Position numbers and translations under genes: made by a program. The notes beneath the pieces are model-generated. The model saw only the letters and a program-made list of their open reading frames with translations. It was not told the DNA's origin and searched no databases. A DNA stretch of 64,000 bases from CATOSP01 sp965237775 (lineage in GTDB: Bacteria; Chloroflexota; Dehalococcoidia; Lucifugimonadales; UBA3495), in assembly GCA_965237775.1 (NCBI GenBank), contig OZ250155.1:1178001-1242000 (forward strand), written 5' to 3'. Of this stretch, positions 34,425 to 43,726 are shown piece by piece (the first letter of the stretch is position 1; every line of letters starts with the position of its first letter).

Positions 34425-36281
34425 CCGCACTAGAAATGCGGATGAAAAGCCTTGGTTGAGAAGAGGGCTTTAGGCAGAAAGGCCGGCGTCAGCAACGCCA
34501 GCGGCCAAATCAGACCGAGCCGGATTGCACCAAATGTTGCTGTAGCACTGTCGGCGCCGGCCCAGGCGTCACGGTAGCCGATGGCAGCGCCACCAATATC
34601 GCCTGTCAAACCGGTTTTGCCCGCCAGCAGGGTCAGGTTGGCCACCGTGGCTGCCAGGTACAGCTGGAACCGGGTTTTGGTCCGACCGAAGTAGCGGGCC
34701 TGGCGAATCCCCAGCTGCACCAGCCGGGCCAGCCGGTGCTCCACCACCACCCGGCGTTGACAATACCCGGCAAAGGCTTCGCTCTGCTGCAGGGCCCGGG
34801 CCTGCTGCAACAAAGCCTCCTGCGGGTGCAGTTGGACCGTTCGCCCCAATCCCGATGACCCGGCCACGCATTGAGAGCGCAGCGGGCAGGCTCCGCACAC
34901 CGCCGCATCGAACCGGAAGGCTTGCAGCCGGTGAGTCCGTCCCGTGGAACCGGTCCGCTTCCCCGCCGGCAGCAGCTTCCGGGTGACCTGACCCGCCGGA
35001 CAGGTGCAGGTTCCCGCCGCCAGGTCAATCCGGAAGTCATCCTTCGGGAAGTGTTTCCGGTTCGGACGGCCCGGCACCCGGGCAATCAGGGTCCGTCCCG
35101 CGTCGGCGAAGGCCTGCCTGGTATCGCCGTCGCCATAAGCGGCATCGCCCAGCGCCTCCTCCACCGGCACACCGGTATTGGCCTCGCTCCGTTCCACCAG
35201 TTCCAAGGCCCCCAGGTTGTCCGGAGCGTTGCCGGGCAATACTTCCACAGCAGTAATGAGCTGGGTATCGGTGTCCACCACAATCGCCGCCTTGTGCCCG
35301 TCGAAGCGACGGCTGCTGCTCTTGTGGCCGTGGCGCATCTCCGGGTCATGCACCGACACCATCCGGTCCTTGCTCACCCCGTCCTTGAGACCAATACCGT
35401 CGCCGGTGCGCTCCACATCCTGGAGCAGCAACTGCCCCAGCAACTCCGCCGCCGCGACGATGCCCTGCCGCTCAGGGCTGCCCTCCGGCAGAGCCTCCTG
35501 CGCCTGCCGCCCTGCTTCCAACAGACGGTCGGCGTCAGCCACAATCGTGGCCAGCAACCCCGCCCGTGCCCCCTTGTCGGACCAGTCGATGGCCGACTCT
35601 CCCTTGATGCTGGATGCAAGGTACCGCCCGTACCCCTGGGCCTCGGCCCATCCTTTGACATTGGACCTCTCCACGGCTGCCAGCGCCCGCAGCAGCTTCA
35701 CAATCCCGTCCGCCAGCAGGTTGAAGGTGTCCCTCACGGCGCCCCGCCCCAGGATGTTCGTGGTGTCCAGCGCCACCCGCATGCCGCGCTTTTTTAGGTA
35801 GCCCGACTCCCGGGCCAGCCGCAGGCTGGACTCGAACACCGCCCGCACCTTGTCGTGGAGAATCAACTGGGCGCGGAACACCTGGAGCGTGCTCTTGGCG
35901 AAGGGCCTGTCCTCCACCTCAATTCCCAACGCCACTTTCCAGCGGATGTCGAAGTCGGCTCTGGCCTTGGCCTCGGCGTCGCTCACCTTGTCGTGGGTCT
36001 GCAGCAGCAGCGCCGTGGCCAGCAGGCTGGGCGGCACGCTGTCCCGGCCGTTGTCGGCGCAGTAGAACTCGGCGAAGTCGGAGTCCCGGAATAGTTGGCC
36101 TCTCAACGATGCCAACAGGCCGTAGAAAGTGTCCTTACCCACGTGGTCCAGATACAGCCGGTCCGCCTCCCAGAAGCCCCTCTGATCCGATCGCTCTCCC
36201 AGCATTCCCTTGCTCCGCTATCTTTGATACCCCGGAGTATAACCCCTGGCATCAAAATGGACAGTTTCCGGCCAGACTTCT
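34425..36281 (-). mobile_element. IS1182-family element
   Basis: One intact transposase. Weak inverted similarity (CTAGAAAT at about 34430 and CTAGAAGT, minus strand, at about 36281) marks likely ends. A target duplication was not established. Confidence 0.6.
34430..36205 (-). CDS. IS1182 family transposase
   Basis: 591 residues, full length. N-terminal domain (FRDSDFAEFYCADNGR, VPPSLLATALLLQTHDKVSDAEA), DDE core with ALDTTNILGRGAV, GDAAYGDGDTR and VVVEHRLARLVQLG, and a cysteine cluster (CTCPAG, CGACPLRSQC). The frame is uninterrupted, so it may be active. Confidence 0.92.
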   Translation of the reverse strand: MLGERSDQRGFWEADRLYLDHVGKDTFYGLLASLRGQLFRDSDFAEFYCADNGRDSVPPSLLATALLLQTHDKVSDAEAKARADFDIRWKVALGIEVEDRPFAKSTLQVFRAQLILHDKVRAVFESSLRLARESGYLKKRGMRVALDTTNILGRGAVRDTFNLLADGIVKLLRALAAVERSNVKGWAEAQGYGRYLASSIKGESAIDWSDKGARAGLLATIVADADRLLEAGRQAQEALPEGSPERQGIVAAAELLGQLLLQDVERTGDGIGLKDGVSKDRMVSVHDPEMRHGHKSSSRRFDGHKAAIVVDTDTQLITAVEVLPGNAPDNLGALELVERSEANTGVPVEEALGDAAYGDGDTRQAFADAGRTLIARVPGRPNRKHFPKDDFRIDLAAGTCTCPAGQVTRKLLPAGKRTGSTGRTHRLQAFRFDAAVCGACPLRSQCVAGSSGLGRTVQLHPQEALLQQARALQQSEAFAGYCQRRVVVEHRLARLVQLGIRQARYFGRTKTRFQLYLAATVANLTLLAGKTGLTGDIGGAAIGYRDAWAGADSATATFGAIRLGLIWPLALLTPAFLPKALFSTKAFHPHF

Positions 36282-36555
36282 AGGGCCACCATCTCCCACG
36301 TCCAGACCGCCGAGGGCCTTTCCGGCGGGGCGTAGTCCGGTGAGGGCATACCCGGTGTTTGCGACACGGCAGCCACCGGGAACCGGATCCCACTCCAGGA
36401 AGCTCCGCACTTCGCCGGTGGATCAACCGGTCCAAGTGCGGTCCCAATTGCACAGTGGTTTCTGTTCTCCGATTGAGTCTCGGGCCATGGGGGACCCATG
36501 GGTACCTCTCGAGTCCACAACACGAGCGTTGCAACGAAACGTTAAAACGCGGGCC

Positions 36556-36603
36556 GGCCGTCACCTCCTATGATGGACGGAACCTACCGAGGAGGTGACG
36601 GCC
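36556..36603 (+). promoter_or_regulatory. Hairpin that encloses the ribosome binding site of the ParB-like gene
   Basis: Perfect 13-bp arms GGCCGTCACCTCC (36556-36568) and its complement (36591-36603). The right arm contains GGAGGTG, the only good Shine-Dalgarno before the ATG at 36609. Folding would hide it. The dyad may also serve as a protein operator. Confidence 0.6.
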
Positions 36604-36608
36604 CCACC

Positions 36609-37916
36609 ATGATTACGACATTCCTCAAGTATCCGTTCAGCAGCCTGGTATATCTCTTCCCCTGTATGAGCCCGCAGGAGTTCGACGCGCTTGTCACCAG
36701 CATCAGGGAACGCGGCCTGCTGGAGGCCATCGTGGTCTGGCGAGACGAGATCATCGATGGGCGCCACCGCGCCCTCGCCTGCCTCAAGGCCGGAGTGGAG
36801 CCGGCCTACCGGGTCCTGCCCGATGACGCCGACCCCCTGGAGTTCGTCCTGGCCAAAAACGGGGACCGCCGGGACATGAGCATCAGCCAGAGGGCGGTGA
36901 GCGCCTACCGGCTCTCGATGTGGTCCACGCGGGGGCGGCCACGGAAAGAGGACGGAACCGGTGACCAGGCAAGCCGGCGCTACACCCAGGGGGAAGCCGC
37001 CAAGAGGTTGGGCGTGAGCAGGCGGCTGGTCGGCTACGCCGCCAGGGTCCTTGGGCCGGACAGTCCGGCACACCCGGCGGTGCGCCGGGCAGTTGAATTG
37101 GGCCGCATCACCGTAAACGACGCCGGGTCAGTCCTTGAGGAGCCGCCGGAGGTCCAGCGTGAGGTCCTGGCCCGGGTTCTCAAGAGGAAACAGGGCACCA
37201 TCGCCGGCGCGGTCAGGGAAGTGAATCGGGAAATGGCCCGGCAGGAGGACGCGCAGGCCCTCGAGGCCGCGCTGGCCAGGCCCATCGGGAAGGCCGTGAC
37301 CCTGCACCACTCCGCGGTGGCCGGCCTGCATACCCTGGTGGAGGCGGGCAGCGTCGATGCCATCGTCACCCACCCGCCTGGCGGGCTGGAGTCGCTGCCT
37401 TTGCTCCGCGACCTGGCCTCGTTCGCGGCCCACGCGCTCGGGCCCGGCGGCGTGATGGCGGTGATGGGAAACGCACAGCTCTTGCCCCAGATGATTGAGC
37501 GCATGGGCCATCAGGACCTGAGGTGGGTTATGGAGTTCGACGTTCAGTTCAACCGGGCGCAGGGACGGTCGGGCCGGCCCCACTTCATCAGTATGCACCG
37601 GCGGCCCCTGCTGGTCTACGCCAAGCCGGGCTTCTCACTTGACGGCGGCGCCGACGTGATTGCCGTGCCGTCCCCCGGGGAACTCAGCGAGGGTCGGAGC
37701 GGGTGGCATCCCATGGACGTCGCGATGGCTATGATAGTCGAGCGGTTCACCCGCCCCGGCCGGGTCGTATGCGACCCGTGCCTCCTGGGCAGGCGAGGCG
37801 CCGCGCTGGGAGCCGGGGAAAACGGCTGCGCCTTCATCGGCGCCGACGGAGACCGGTTCTGCGTCGACCGCACCCGGAGTTTCCTCTCCGAGGTTGAAGG
37901 CGCGGGTCCGGTCTGA
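36609..37916 (+). CDS. ParB-like protein fused to a degenerate DNA-methyltransferase domain
   Basis: 435 residues. N-terminal ParB/Srx domain (FDALVTSIRERGLLEAIVVW, IDGRHRALACLKAG), a central helix-turn-helix (YTQGEAAKRLGVSRRLVGYAA), and a C-terminal N6-methyltransferase fold. The catalytic (N/D)PPY tetrad appears as THPPGG and the cofactor-binding segment as VCDPCLLGRRGAALGA instead of the usual VxDPFxGSGTT, so methylation is unlikely. Probably a DNA-binding replication or partition protein of an integrated element. Start chosen at 36609 for GGAGGTG; an ATG at 36570 is also in frame but would lie in the hairpin. Confidence 0.8.
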   Translation: MITTFLKYPFSSLVYLFPCMSPQEFDALVTSIRERGLLEAIVVWRDEIIDGRHRALACLKAGVEPAYRVLPDDADPLEFVLAKNGDRRDMSISQRAVSAYRLSMWSTRGRPRKEDGTGDQASRRYTQGEAAKRLGVSRRLVGYAARVLGPDSPAHPAVRRAVELGRITVNDAGSVLEEPPEVQREVLARVLKRKQGTIAGAVREVNREMARQEDAQALEAALARPIGKAVTLHHSAVAGLHTLVEAGSVDAIVTHPPGGLESLPLLRDLASFAAHALGPGGVMAVMGNAQLLPQMIERMGHQDLRWVMEFDVQFNRAQGRSGRPHFISMHRRPLLVYAKPGFSLDGGADVIAVPSPGELSEGRSGWHPMDVAMAMIVERFTRPGRVVCDPCLLGRRGAALGAGENGCAFIGADGDRFCVDRTRSFLSEVEGAGPV

Positions 37917-38138
37917 AACCGGGAGGTCTCTCGGTCACGTCTCCCCTGAGCATCCGGCGGGCCGGCTTCCCGTCTCAAGGCGGGTGGTCCACGAGGAGGG
38001 CGTTGCGGCTTCATCCGGCATGGACATCCCGGAATGAGAGCCCTGGGCGCCGCTTCAAACATCGGCCGTAGGGCTTTTCCCGACCCGGCAGCAGTCCGGG
38101 TGTGCCGCAGGGCGCCGGGGTGAGGGGTGTCCAGCCCA

Positions 38139-38168
38139 CGATAATTGTGCAAATCTGCACAATTATCG
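38139..38168. promoter_or_regulatory. 30-bp palindromic site in an AT-rich island
   Basis: Perfect 13-bp arms CGATAATTGTGCA (38139-38151) and TGCACAATTATCG (38156-38168) with a 4-base centre AATC, inside GC-rich DNA about 220 bp after the ParB-like gene. Suited to a dimeric protein or a site-specific recombinase. Confidence 0.55.
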
Positions 38169-38460
38169 GCTTGGCCCCAGGTGTTGGGCGCTCACCCCGT
38201 CCCCCGATGCAGTTGGGCCTCGCTGGCTCGGGTTTGGAGTATGTCTACCGGGATGGCGGCAAGTGCGGCAGGCGCATCCCGTGCCAACCCCGGCCTCGCT
38301 CTCCACCTTCGTGCCGTCCGTCGGGCAGACCATGTTTGCACAGAGGGCGGTTGCCCTGTTTGGCGGGGATGGCGGCAACGCCGCAGTCCTGGGAGTGTCC
38401 CACCAGGGCAACCGCCCATGCCAGGGACGGGAGAGACCCGGCATGGAGCTGAATTCAGAG

Positions 38461-38501
38461 AGCCGGCGCCCGCTATCTCAGCGGCAAGGGCGCCGGCTTT
38501 T
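38461..38501 (+). terminator. Intrinsic terminator
   Basis: 10-bp stem AGCCGGCGCC (38461-38470) with complement at 38489-38498 and a short T run ending at 38501. Confidence 0.6.
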
Positions 38502-38946
38502 GCGTCCCCCGCGCGGTGCGGGTATCAGACCGGGTGATGCAACACCCTGCGCCTGTTACCCAGGCCCTCCTGGGCCGGACAAACTTCACCCCCCATCGCC
38601 ATGACCTCAATTGCCCGGCAGCAACCGTGCTCACACCGCCGTCCCTGCCTCCCGGCCGGCGCCAGCGCTTCCCAGAGACCCTTGAGCGTACAGCCCTACC
38701 GGGAAACCTCCGGCCACGGATAGCGTCAACCCCTCTTCATGGGCGAGGGTCGGGGCTGGACGGCCGCCCGGCCACCCCGCGGATGCCCCCAATGGTGGAA
38801 GGGGTCCAGACAGCAGGACCGTCATCCGCCGTCACCCATGGCTGTCATCCTCTCCAGAGCTATGTCCAGGCCCCGGCCAACGAGCGGTCGTCCGCCCCGA
38901 TTCTCCGCCAACCCCAACACCCAGGTCACAGACCCGGAGCTATCGC

Positions 38947-39300
38947 ATGACTTCAAAACCCCATGGACCCAGTCCCAGTCCCGGCCCCGGCCCCAGGTGC
39001 CGGGGGATGCTGGTGTTGATCCAGGACCAGTACGGACCCTATCTGGACTGCATGAACTGCGGGACGGTGCTCTACCAGGACGCTCCCGCGGAGACGCCGG
39101 ACAATCCTCCGGCCACCAGGAGGCACAGGCCGGGCAGCGCCTGGAGACCCCGGAGCGGGGAGGGCCGGAAGAAGTACCGGGACTGGCTCAGGGTAATCGT
39201 GTATGACGGGCTGTCCGCCACCGAGGCCGCAGAACGCTTCGGCGTGTCGGTCCGGACCATATACCGGGTCCTGAACGGTTATCGTCCCGGGTCACGCTGA
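38947..39300 (+). CDS. Zinc-ribbon and helix-turn-helix small protein
   Basis: 117 residues. Proline-rich start, then a cysteine pair region (CRGMLVLIQDQYGPYLDCMNCG) and a C-terminal homeodomain-like helix-turn-helix (LSATEAAERFGVSVRTIYRVLNG). The layout suggests a small DNA-binding protein of the element. Start at the first ATG of the frame; no strong ribosome site is seen. Confidence 0.7.
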   Translation: MTSKPHGPSPSPGPGPRCRGMLVLIQDQYGPYLDCMNCGTVLYQDAPAETPDNPPATRRHRPGSAWRPRSGEGRKKYRDWLRVIVYDGLSATEAAERFGVSVRTIYRVLNGYRPGSR

Positions 39301-39355
39301 CCCGCGGCTGTGTCTCCGGCCCCGGTGCGGCCCGAGTGCCTCTCATACCCGCCGG

Positions 39356-39805
39356 TCACTCCGGGAGCACGTCGCAGCTGGCCGCGCCGCATGGGCACCT
39401 ATAGACCGGGCCATCGGCCCGTCTGAACCACCGGCCCCGCCGCTCCTCCGGCCAGAACAGGTGCATGACGGCAGGAAGGTCTGAATCCATACATAGGGTG
39501 TCCAGATGCAGGTGGATGACATGCTCATCCTCATCCTCCGCATCCACCTCGACCATCACCGGTCGGCCCACCCGGACCCGGTCCGGCAGCGACTCCGGTT
39601 CCACCATGCAGGTGACGTCTGCGGAATCCATGTCTGATATCATGCTGTACACGATCAGGTCCCGGATTACTCCCCGCCGGCCCAGGTTGCGGGCGGAAAA
39701 ACTGAGTCCCTGTACGTTGATCATCACGCGGGCCCGGCCCTCCGGGGTCGTCTCGATGTCGATGACTCTTCCCGGATTTACCCACACGGGCGGCTGCTCT
39801 TCCAT
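39356..39805 (-). CDS. Hypothetical acidic protein with C-terminal zinc motif
   Basis: 149 residues, rich in acidic beta-type segments (VDAEDEDEHVIHLHLDTL), ending in CPCGAASCDV. No family recognised. Reads toward the helicase-like gene in the same direction, about 550 bp ahead of nothing else on that strand. Confidence 0.6.
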   Translation of the reverse strand: MEEQPPVWVNPGRVIDIETTPEGRARVMINVQGLSFSARNLGRRGVIRDLIVYSMISDMDSADVTCMVEPESLPDRVRVGRPVMVEVDAEDEDEHVIHLHLDTLCMDSDLPAVMHLFWPEERRGRWFRRADGPVYRCPCGAASCDVLPE

Positions 39806-39993
39806 CTCTCACTCCATCCCTCGACGCTCTGAGTCCCGTCAGTCATCCCATATTGGCGTGGCAATAACAAGTCCAGGGTGACCTGCCTGACAGTAGCAGG
39901 CTTAAATTGACCCACCTGACAGCAGAGGCACCCCGGTGGGCCTCGGGTCCCGGACCACGATGTGCTTCCGTCATTTCCCACTTCGACTGAACG

Positions 39994-42024
39994 CTAGCGC
40001 CGCGGATTCAGGGGGTGCACCACCTCAGGCGTGAACAGACCGCCGACCGGTTCCAGAAACCGGGACGGGCGGGCGTCCCGCTCGGGCCCGCTCCGGGTGG
40101 CGTGGCAGTAGTTCAGCACGTCCCGGGCCCGGGTGGACCACACATAGAAGAGGTGCTGCGCCGCCCGCATACGGCGCTGGTCCGTGGCGGGTACGCCGCC
40201 GGGCAGGATGTGGTCGCTGGCGCCCACCGCCCAGACGACCGGCCACTCGAGCCCCTGGGAGGCGGCGACGGTGGCGAGGGTCAGCCCGCGGGTGGGGCTG
40301 AAGGGGTCGGTGTTTTCCGCGGAGAGCGGGTCGCCGTTGATTTCCGGGTGGATGGTGTCCAGGAACTCGCGCAGCGCCTCCCTGGCCTCCTGCCGCCCCG
40401 GCTGTGGGTCGGACAGGCGGGGTTCCCGCTCGGCCAGGACCAGCAGCCGCTGCACCTGATATTTGGACCGCACCGGGTGGGCCGCACCCTGGGCCTCCTC
40501 CAGGAGAAAGACGGCCCGGCGGCAGATGTCATGGACACCGGTGAACGGCTCGCCCAGCATCCGGTCCAGGTTCCGCCATGCGTCGACAAACCACTCGAGG
40601 CCGCGGCGCAGGCCGGCATCGATCAGAGGATTGCGGCAATACCTTCCGGCCGCCTGGACCAGGTCGGCGCCCAGCTCCCTGGCCATGCCGGCGATCCGCA
40701 CCGCAGCCATCGGGTCCAGCCACGGGGGTTCGAGGCGTGGGTCGGGGCTCGCAGCGATGCGGAAGGCGCCGGCGTCGTGGGGGTTCAGAAGGGTCGCCAG
40801 GAGCCCGGTGATGCGCCTGGCGTCCCTGTCCCACGCCCTGGACCCGCCTCCCAGTACGGTGTAGGGCAGGCCGCGGCTGACGGCCAGCAACCGCAGGTGG
40901 TCCAGGATGGAGGCGTCCTGGTAGATGCACGCGATGTCCTCGAGAGCATATCCCTGTGCGACGAACTCCTGGGTCCGGTCAACGACGTACCGGTACATGT
41001 CGGCGGGCCGGCCTTCGAACACCAGCAGTTTTGGAGGGACCATGGGCATGGATGTCGTGCCCACCCGGCGGTTCGCCCGGAAATACCGGTGCTGCTCCCC
41101 AGAGAGGTGTCCCATGGCCGGGTCGCGGCTGATGCGGTTGACCGCTTCCCCGATGGCCGCCGTGCTGCGGAGGTTCATCTTGAGCACGTAGGCGCCTCTC
41201 TCCGCTTCCGGGAAATCGGCCCGGAAGGCCTCCAGGACCCTGTAATCGACGCCGGTGCAAACGACCGCGTTGGGATTGGCGGCGACGGTGATGGACCGCT
41301 CCGGACCGATCAGCAGCCTCGCCATCCCGTACTCGGCCGGGGCAAGGTCCTGGAGCCCGTCGATGAGGAGATGCCGAGATGTGCTCGATGCGGTCTCTTC
41401 CCGGAAGTCGTCGTCCCGCTCCAGGGCCAGGGTGACCAGGGCGACCAGGTCACCGCAGTCCACGACATTCCGGCGCTCCTTCTCCGCCTGGTACGTCGCG
41501 ACCAGGTCGGGCCAGTCCGGTGAACCGGGAGGGATGCGATCACCGGGGAAACCCGCCCGGTTGAGCCGGCGCCAGTCCAGGAGCCGGGCGGCCTCGGCGT
41601 CGCACCCCCTGCGCTCCCTTCCGTTCGCGGCCAGCAGCTCGGCCAGGGACGCCCGGGCCTCGTCACGCTGCCAGACCGTGAAGCCGGCAGACCGGCCCAA
41701 GACCTCCATCCCCCTCAGCCTGAGCAGGTACAGGGCCAGCTGCCGGGGAGTGCCGGTGTAGATCCCCAGGAAGGGGTCCTCCTCCGGCAGGAATTCCCGG
41801 ACCCGTCGCCTGATGTCATTTCCGCCCCCCGCGCTGTGGGTCAGGCAGGCGATGTCCAATGGAATCACGCCCTGTTTCAGCCAGACCGCGATGCGGGCGG
41901 CAATGGTGTGGGTCAGCCCGCTGCCCGCACCACCCCGGATGAGCACCGGCCCGACGGGGGCGGTGGCGGGCTCCAGCTGGTCCGGACGCAGCGGCGTCAC
42001 CGGAGGCCTGGGGGGCGTCATCAT
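39994..42024 (-). CDS. UvrD/PcrA-like SF1 helicase homologue lacking ATPase residues
   Basis: 676 residues from the ATG at 42024 with AGAGGTG upstream. The superfamily 1 motifs are traceable but altered: motif I GGAGSGLTHT (Lys to Leu), motif II LLIDGLQDLAP (DExQD Glu to Gly), motif III ANPNAVV, motif IV LKMNLRSTAAI, motif V ATVAASQGLEW, motif VI HLFYVWSTRARDVL. Loss of the Walker A lysine and Walker B glutamate argues against ATP-driven unwinding, yet the frame is intact over 2 kb. Perhaps a structural DNA-binding partner of the neighbouring Replic_Relax protein. Confidence 0.82.
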   Translation of the reverse strand: MMTPPRPPVTPLRPDQLEPATAPVGPVLIRGGAGSGLTHTIAARIAVWLKQGVIPLDIACLTHSAGGGNDIRRRVREFLPEEDPFLGIYTGTPRQLALYLLRLRGMEVLGRSAGFTVWQRDEARASLAELLAANGRERRGCDAEAARLLDWRRLNRAGFPGDRIPPGSPDWPDLVATYQAEKERRNVVDCGDLVALVTLALERDDDFREETASSTSRHLLIDGLQDLAPAEYGMARLLIGPERSITVAANPNAVVCTGVDYRVLEAFRADFPEAERGAYVLKMNLRSTAAIGEAVNRISRDPAMGHLSGEQHRYFRANRRVGTTSMPMVPPKLLVFEGRPADMYRYVVDRTQEFVAQGYALEDIACIYQDASILDHLRLLAVSRGLPYTVLGGGSRAWDRDARRITGLLATLLNPHDAGAFRIAASPDPRLEPPWLDPMAAVRIAGMARELGADLVQAAGRYCRNPLIDAGLRRGLEWFVDAWRNLDRMLGEPFTGVHDICRRAVFLLEEAQGAAHPVRSKYQVQRLLVLAEREPRLSDPQPGRQEAREALREFLDTIHPEINGDPLSAENTDPFSPTRGLTLATVAASQGLEWPVVWAVGASDHILPGGVPATDQRRMRAAQHLFYVWSTRARDVLNYCHATRSGPERDARPSRFLEPVGGLFTPEVVHPLNPRR

Positions 42025-42172
42025 AATACGGCACCTCTTTTGCAAATGGACCGGGGGTCCCTGGACTCCCTGATCATACCCTGAGGCCGGGCCAGGGCAG
42101 GCCGCGCCACACCCCGGCGCCGCACGCGGACCTCCGGGACATGGCGGGGACCGGATACCGCCTGCCGGCGCC

Positions 42173-43726
42173 CTAGCCAAGCCGGACCGGCTCCCCGTAC
42201 ATCGACCAGCACCCGCCGGGACGGTCCTTCTTGAGGCGCCCAAGGGTGGTGGTCACCAGCGCCAGGCCGAGCTCGCGGCCCAGATCCTGGAAATGGGCCT
42301 CGGCCCGGTCGTCCCAGCAGACCAGGACCACCGGGTAGCGGTCCCGGCGCCTCATGGACCCGTACCCCCGCAGCTTTTCCTCCACCCTTGACCTCCCCCG
42401 TGCGCTGCGCTCGTATTCCACGTAGTGCCACCCCGAGCCGTAGGGGCTCTCCGTCAGATGGAGCATGGCGTCCGGGGCTATGCCTCCGTGCGCGCCGAGG
42501 TGCTCCGTATGCCTGGGGCCGTTGGCCACGGGGCAGCCGTTGGCGATGAAGTGGCCCAGGAGGTCCTCCCTCAGGCCGTCCTCATGGGCAGCTGACACCG
42601 TGTGCCCCAGCAGTCTGGGCGACGCTTCCTGCCACTGGGATAGGCCGGTCCGAGTCCTGGCGTCCGCGGGGCGTACCCGGTCCTGGCCGGCCCGCAACCC
42701 CAGGCCCCTGGTGGCCGCGAAATAGCGGGCATCGCGCCCCTCTCCGGCCTGCAGGACCAACCCGGAAGGGACCAACCGGCGGAGGGTCTCCCGGGCCCGG
42801 TTCTGGTCCTCTTTCTCCTTCAGGACGGCCTTGAGAAACCGGAGCCGGCTGCCGGGCCACTGCACCATCGCCTCCAGGACCCTGGCCGATTCGAGGCCGC
42901 CGGCCCCCGACCACGGAGAGGCCGCCAGCGTACTCTCCCAGGAAACCTCCCCGGACCTCTTCCGCAGCGGCTGGTACACCCAGCCCGTGCCTTTGCCGGG
43001 CTGGGCGGGACCCGTGACCGAGCCGTCGGCCATGCAATGTATTGACGCCTGCCCCTCCAACCCCAGGTCCTCCAGGACCCGGCCTGCCAGTTCCCTCTCC
43101 CACTCGTCCGCCACCACCAGGAGCAGAAGGTCGGGCCAGGGCCGGGGCGACCCCACGGCCAGCGCCTGGCAGTCCAGGGGGAGGCGGAGCAGGCGCTCGG
43201 TGAGAATCCTCTCGGACAAGAGGGAGCCGCACCAGAACAGCGCGACCCAGCCGCGCTGGAAGCGACACACCGCGTCACAGCTCGGGCCGTCGATGCCCAG
43301 GGCGTCGAGCCACTGGAACTCGCAACAGTTTCCCATCGTCCGCACGGAGCCAATGGCCTGATAGAACTGCTCCAGCGCCGGGAGCATCTCCAGCAGCCGG
43401 CACCGGGCGGCCTCGTCATGCCAGGTGACGCCGGAAAGGCCGGCCCGGGCCAGGCACTCGTAGCTGAGGTGCCAGCGCCGGCACTGGCCCATGGTGCAAC
43501 CGAGCTGGGACCACTCCACCAGGCGGGCCCCCCGCAGATGACGCAGGCTCTTCAGCACGCTGGACACGGGGCGGCACAGGATTCCGGCTATGTCATCGGC
43601 GGACGCCAGGGGGAGCCAGAGGAGCAGCCGGAGGACGTTTGTGATGCCCCTGGACAGGCCCAGATCGCCGGCCAGCTGCGTCATGGGGTCGGGCCAGGTA
43701 TCCGGGGGACCGGTGTGCGCCATCAT
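42173..43726 (-). CDS. Replic_Relax family protein
   Basis: 517 residues from the ATG at 43726 behind GGAGG. N-terminal winged helix (VLRLLLWLPLASADDIAGIL, VSSVLKSLRHLRGARLVEW), a middle region, a second winged-helix-like part and a C-terminal restriction-fold-like segment (GIAPDAMLHL, WHYVEYERSARGRSRVEEKLRGY). Proteins of this type act in replication or relaxation of plasmids and integrative elements. The start overlaps the stop of the upstream P-loop gene (ATGA). A broken relative is at 27124-28877. Confidence 0.75.
   Translation of the reverse strand: MMAHTGPPDTWPDPMTQLAGDLGLSRGITNVLRLLLWLPLASADDIAGILCRPVSSVLKSLRHLRGARLVEWSQLGCTMGQCRRWHLSYECLARAGLSGVTWHDEAARCRLLEMLPALEQFYQAIGSVRTMGNCCEFQWLDALGIDGPSCDAVCRFQRGWVALFWCGSLLSERILTERLLRLPLDCQALAVGSPRPWPDLLLLVVADEWERELAGRVLEDLGLEGQASIHCMADGSVTGPAQPGKGTGWVYQPLRKRSGEVSWESTLAASPWSGAGGLESARVLEAMVQWPGSRLRFLKAVLKEKEDQNRARETLRRLVPSGLVLQAGEGRDARYFAATRGLGLRAGQDRVRPADARTRTGLSQWQEASPRLLGHTVSAAHEDGLREDLLGHFIANGCPVANGPRHTEHLGAHGGIAPDAMLHLTESPYGSGWHYVEYERSARGRSRVEEKLRGYGSMRRRDRYPVVLVCWDDRAEAHFQDLGRELGLALVTTTLGRLKKDRPGGCWSMYGEPVRLG

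Larger units (their letters stand above)
37917..38946. other. Intergenic kilobase with palindrome and terminator
   Basis: No gene supported on either strand. It contains a 30-bp near-palindrome at 38139-38168 and an intrinsic terminator at 38461-38501. Confidence 0.55.

Noticed and set aside
40015..41523. 502-codon plus-strand frame over the helicase-like gene
   Set aside because: Antisense shadow; the minus-strand reading has clear UvrD motifs.
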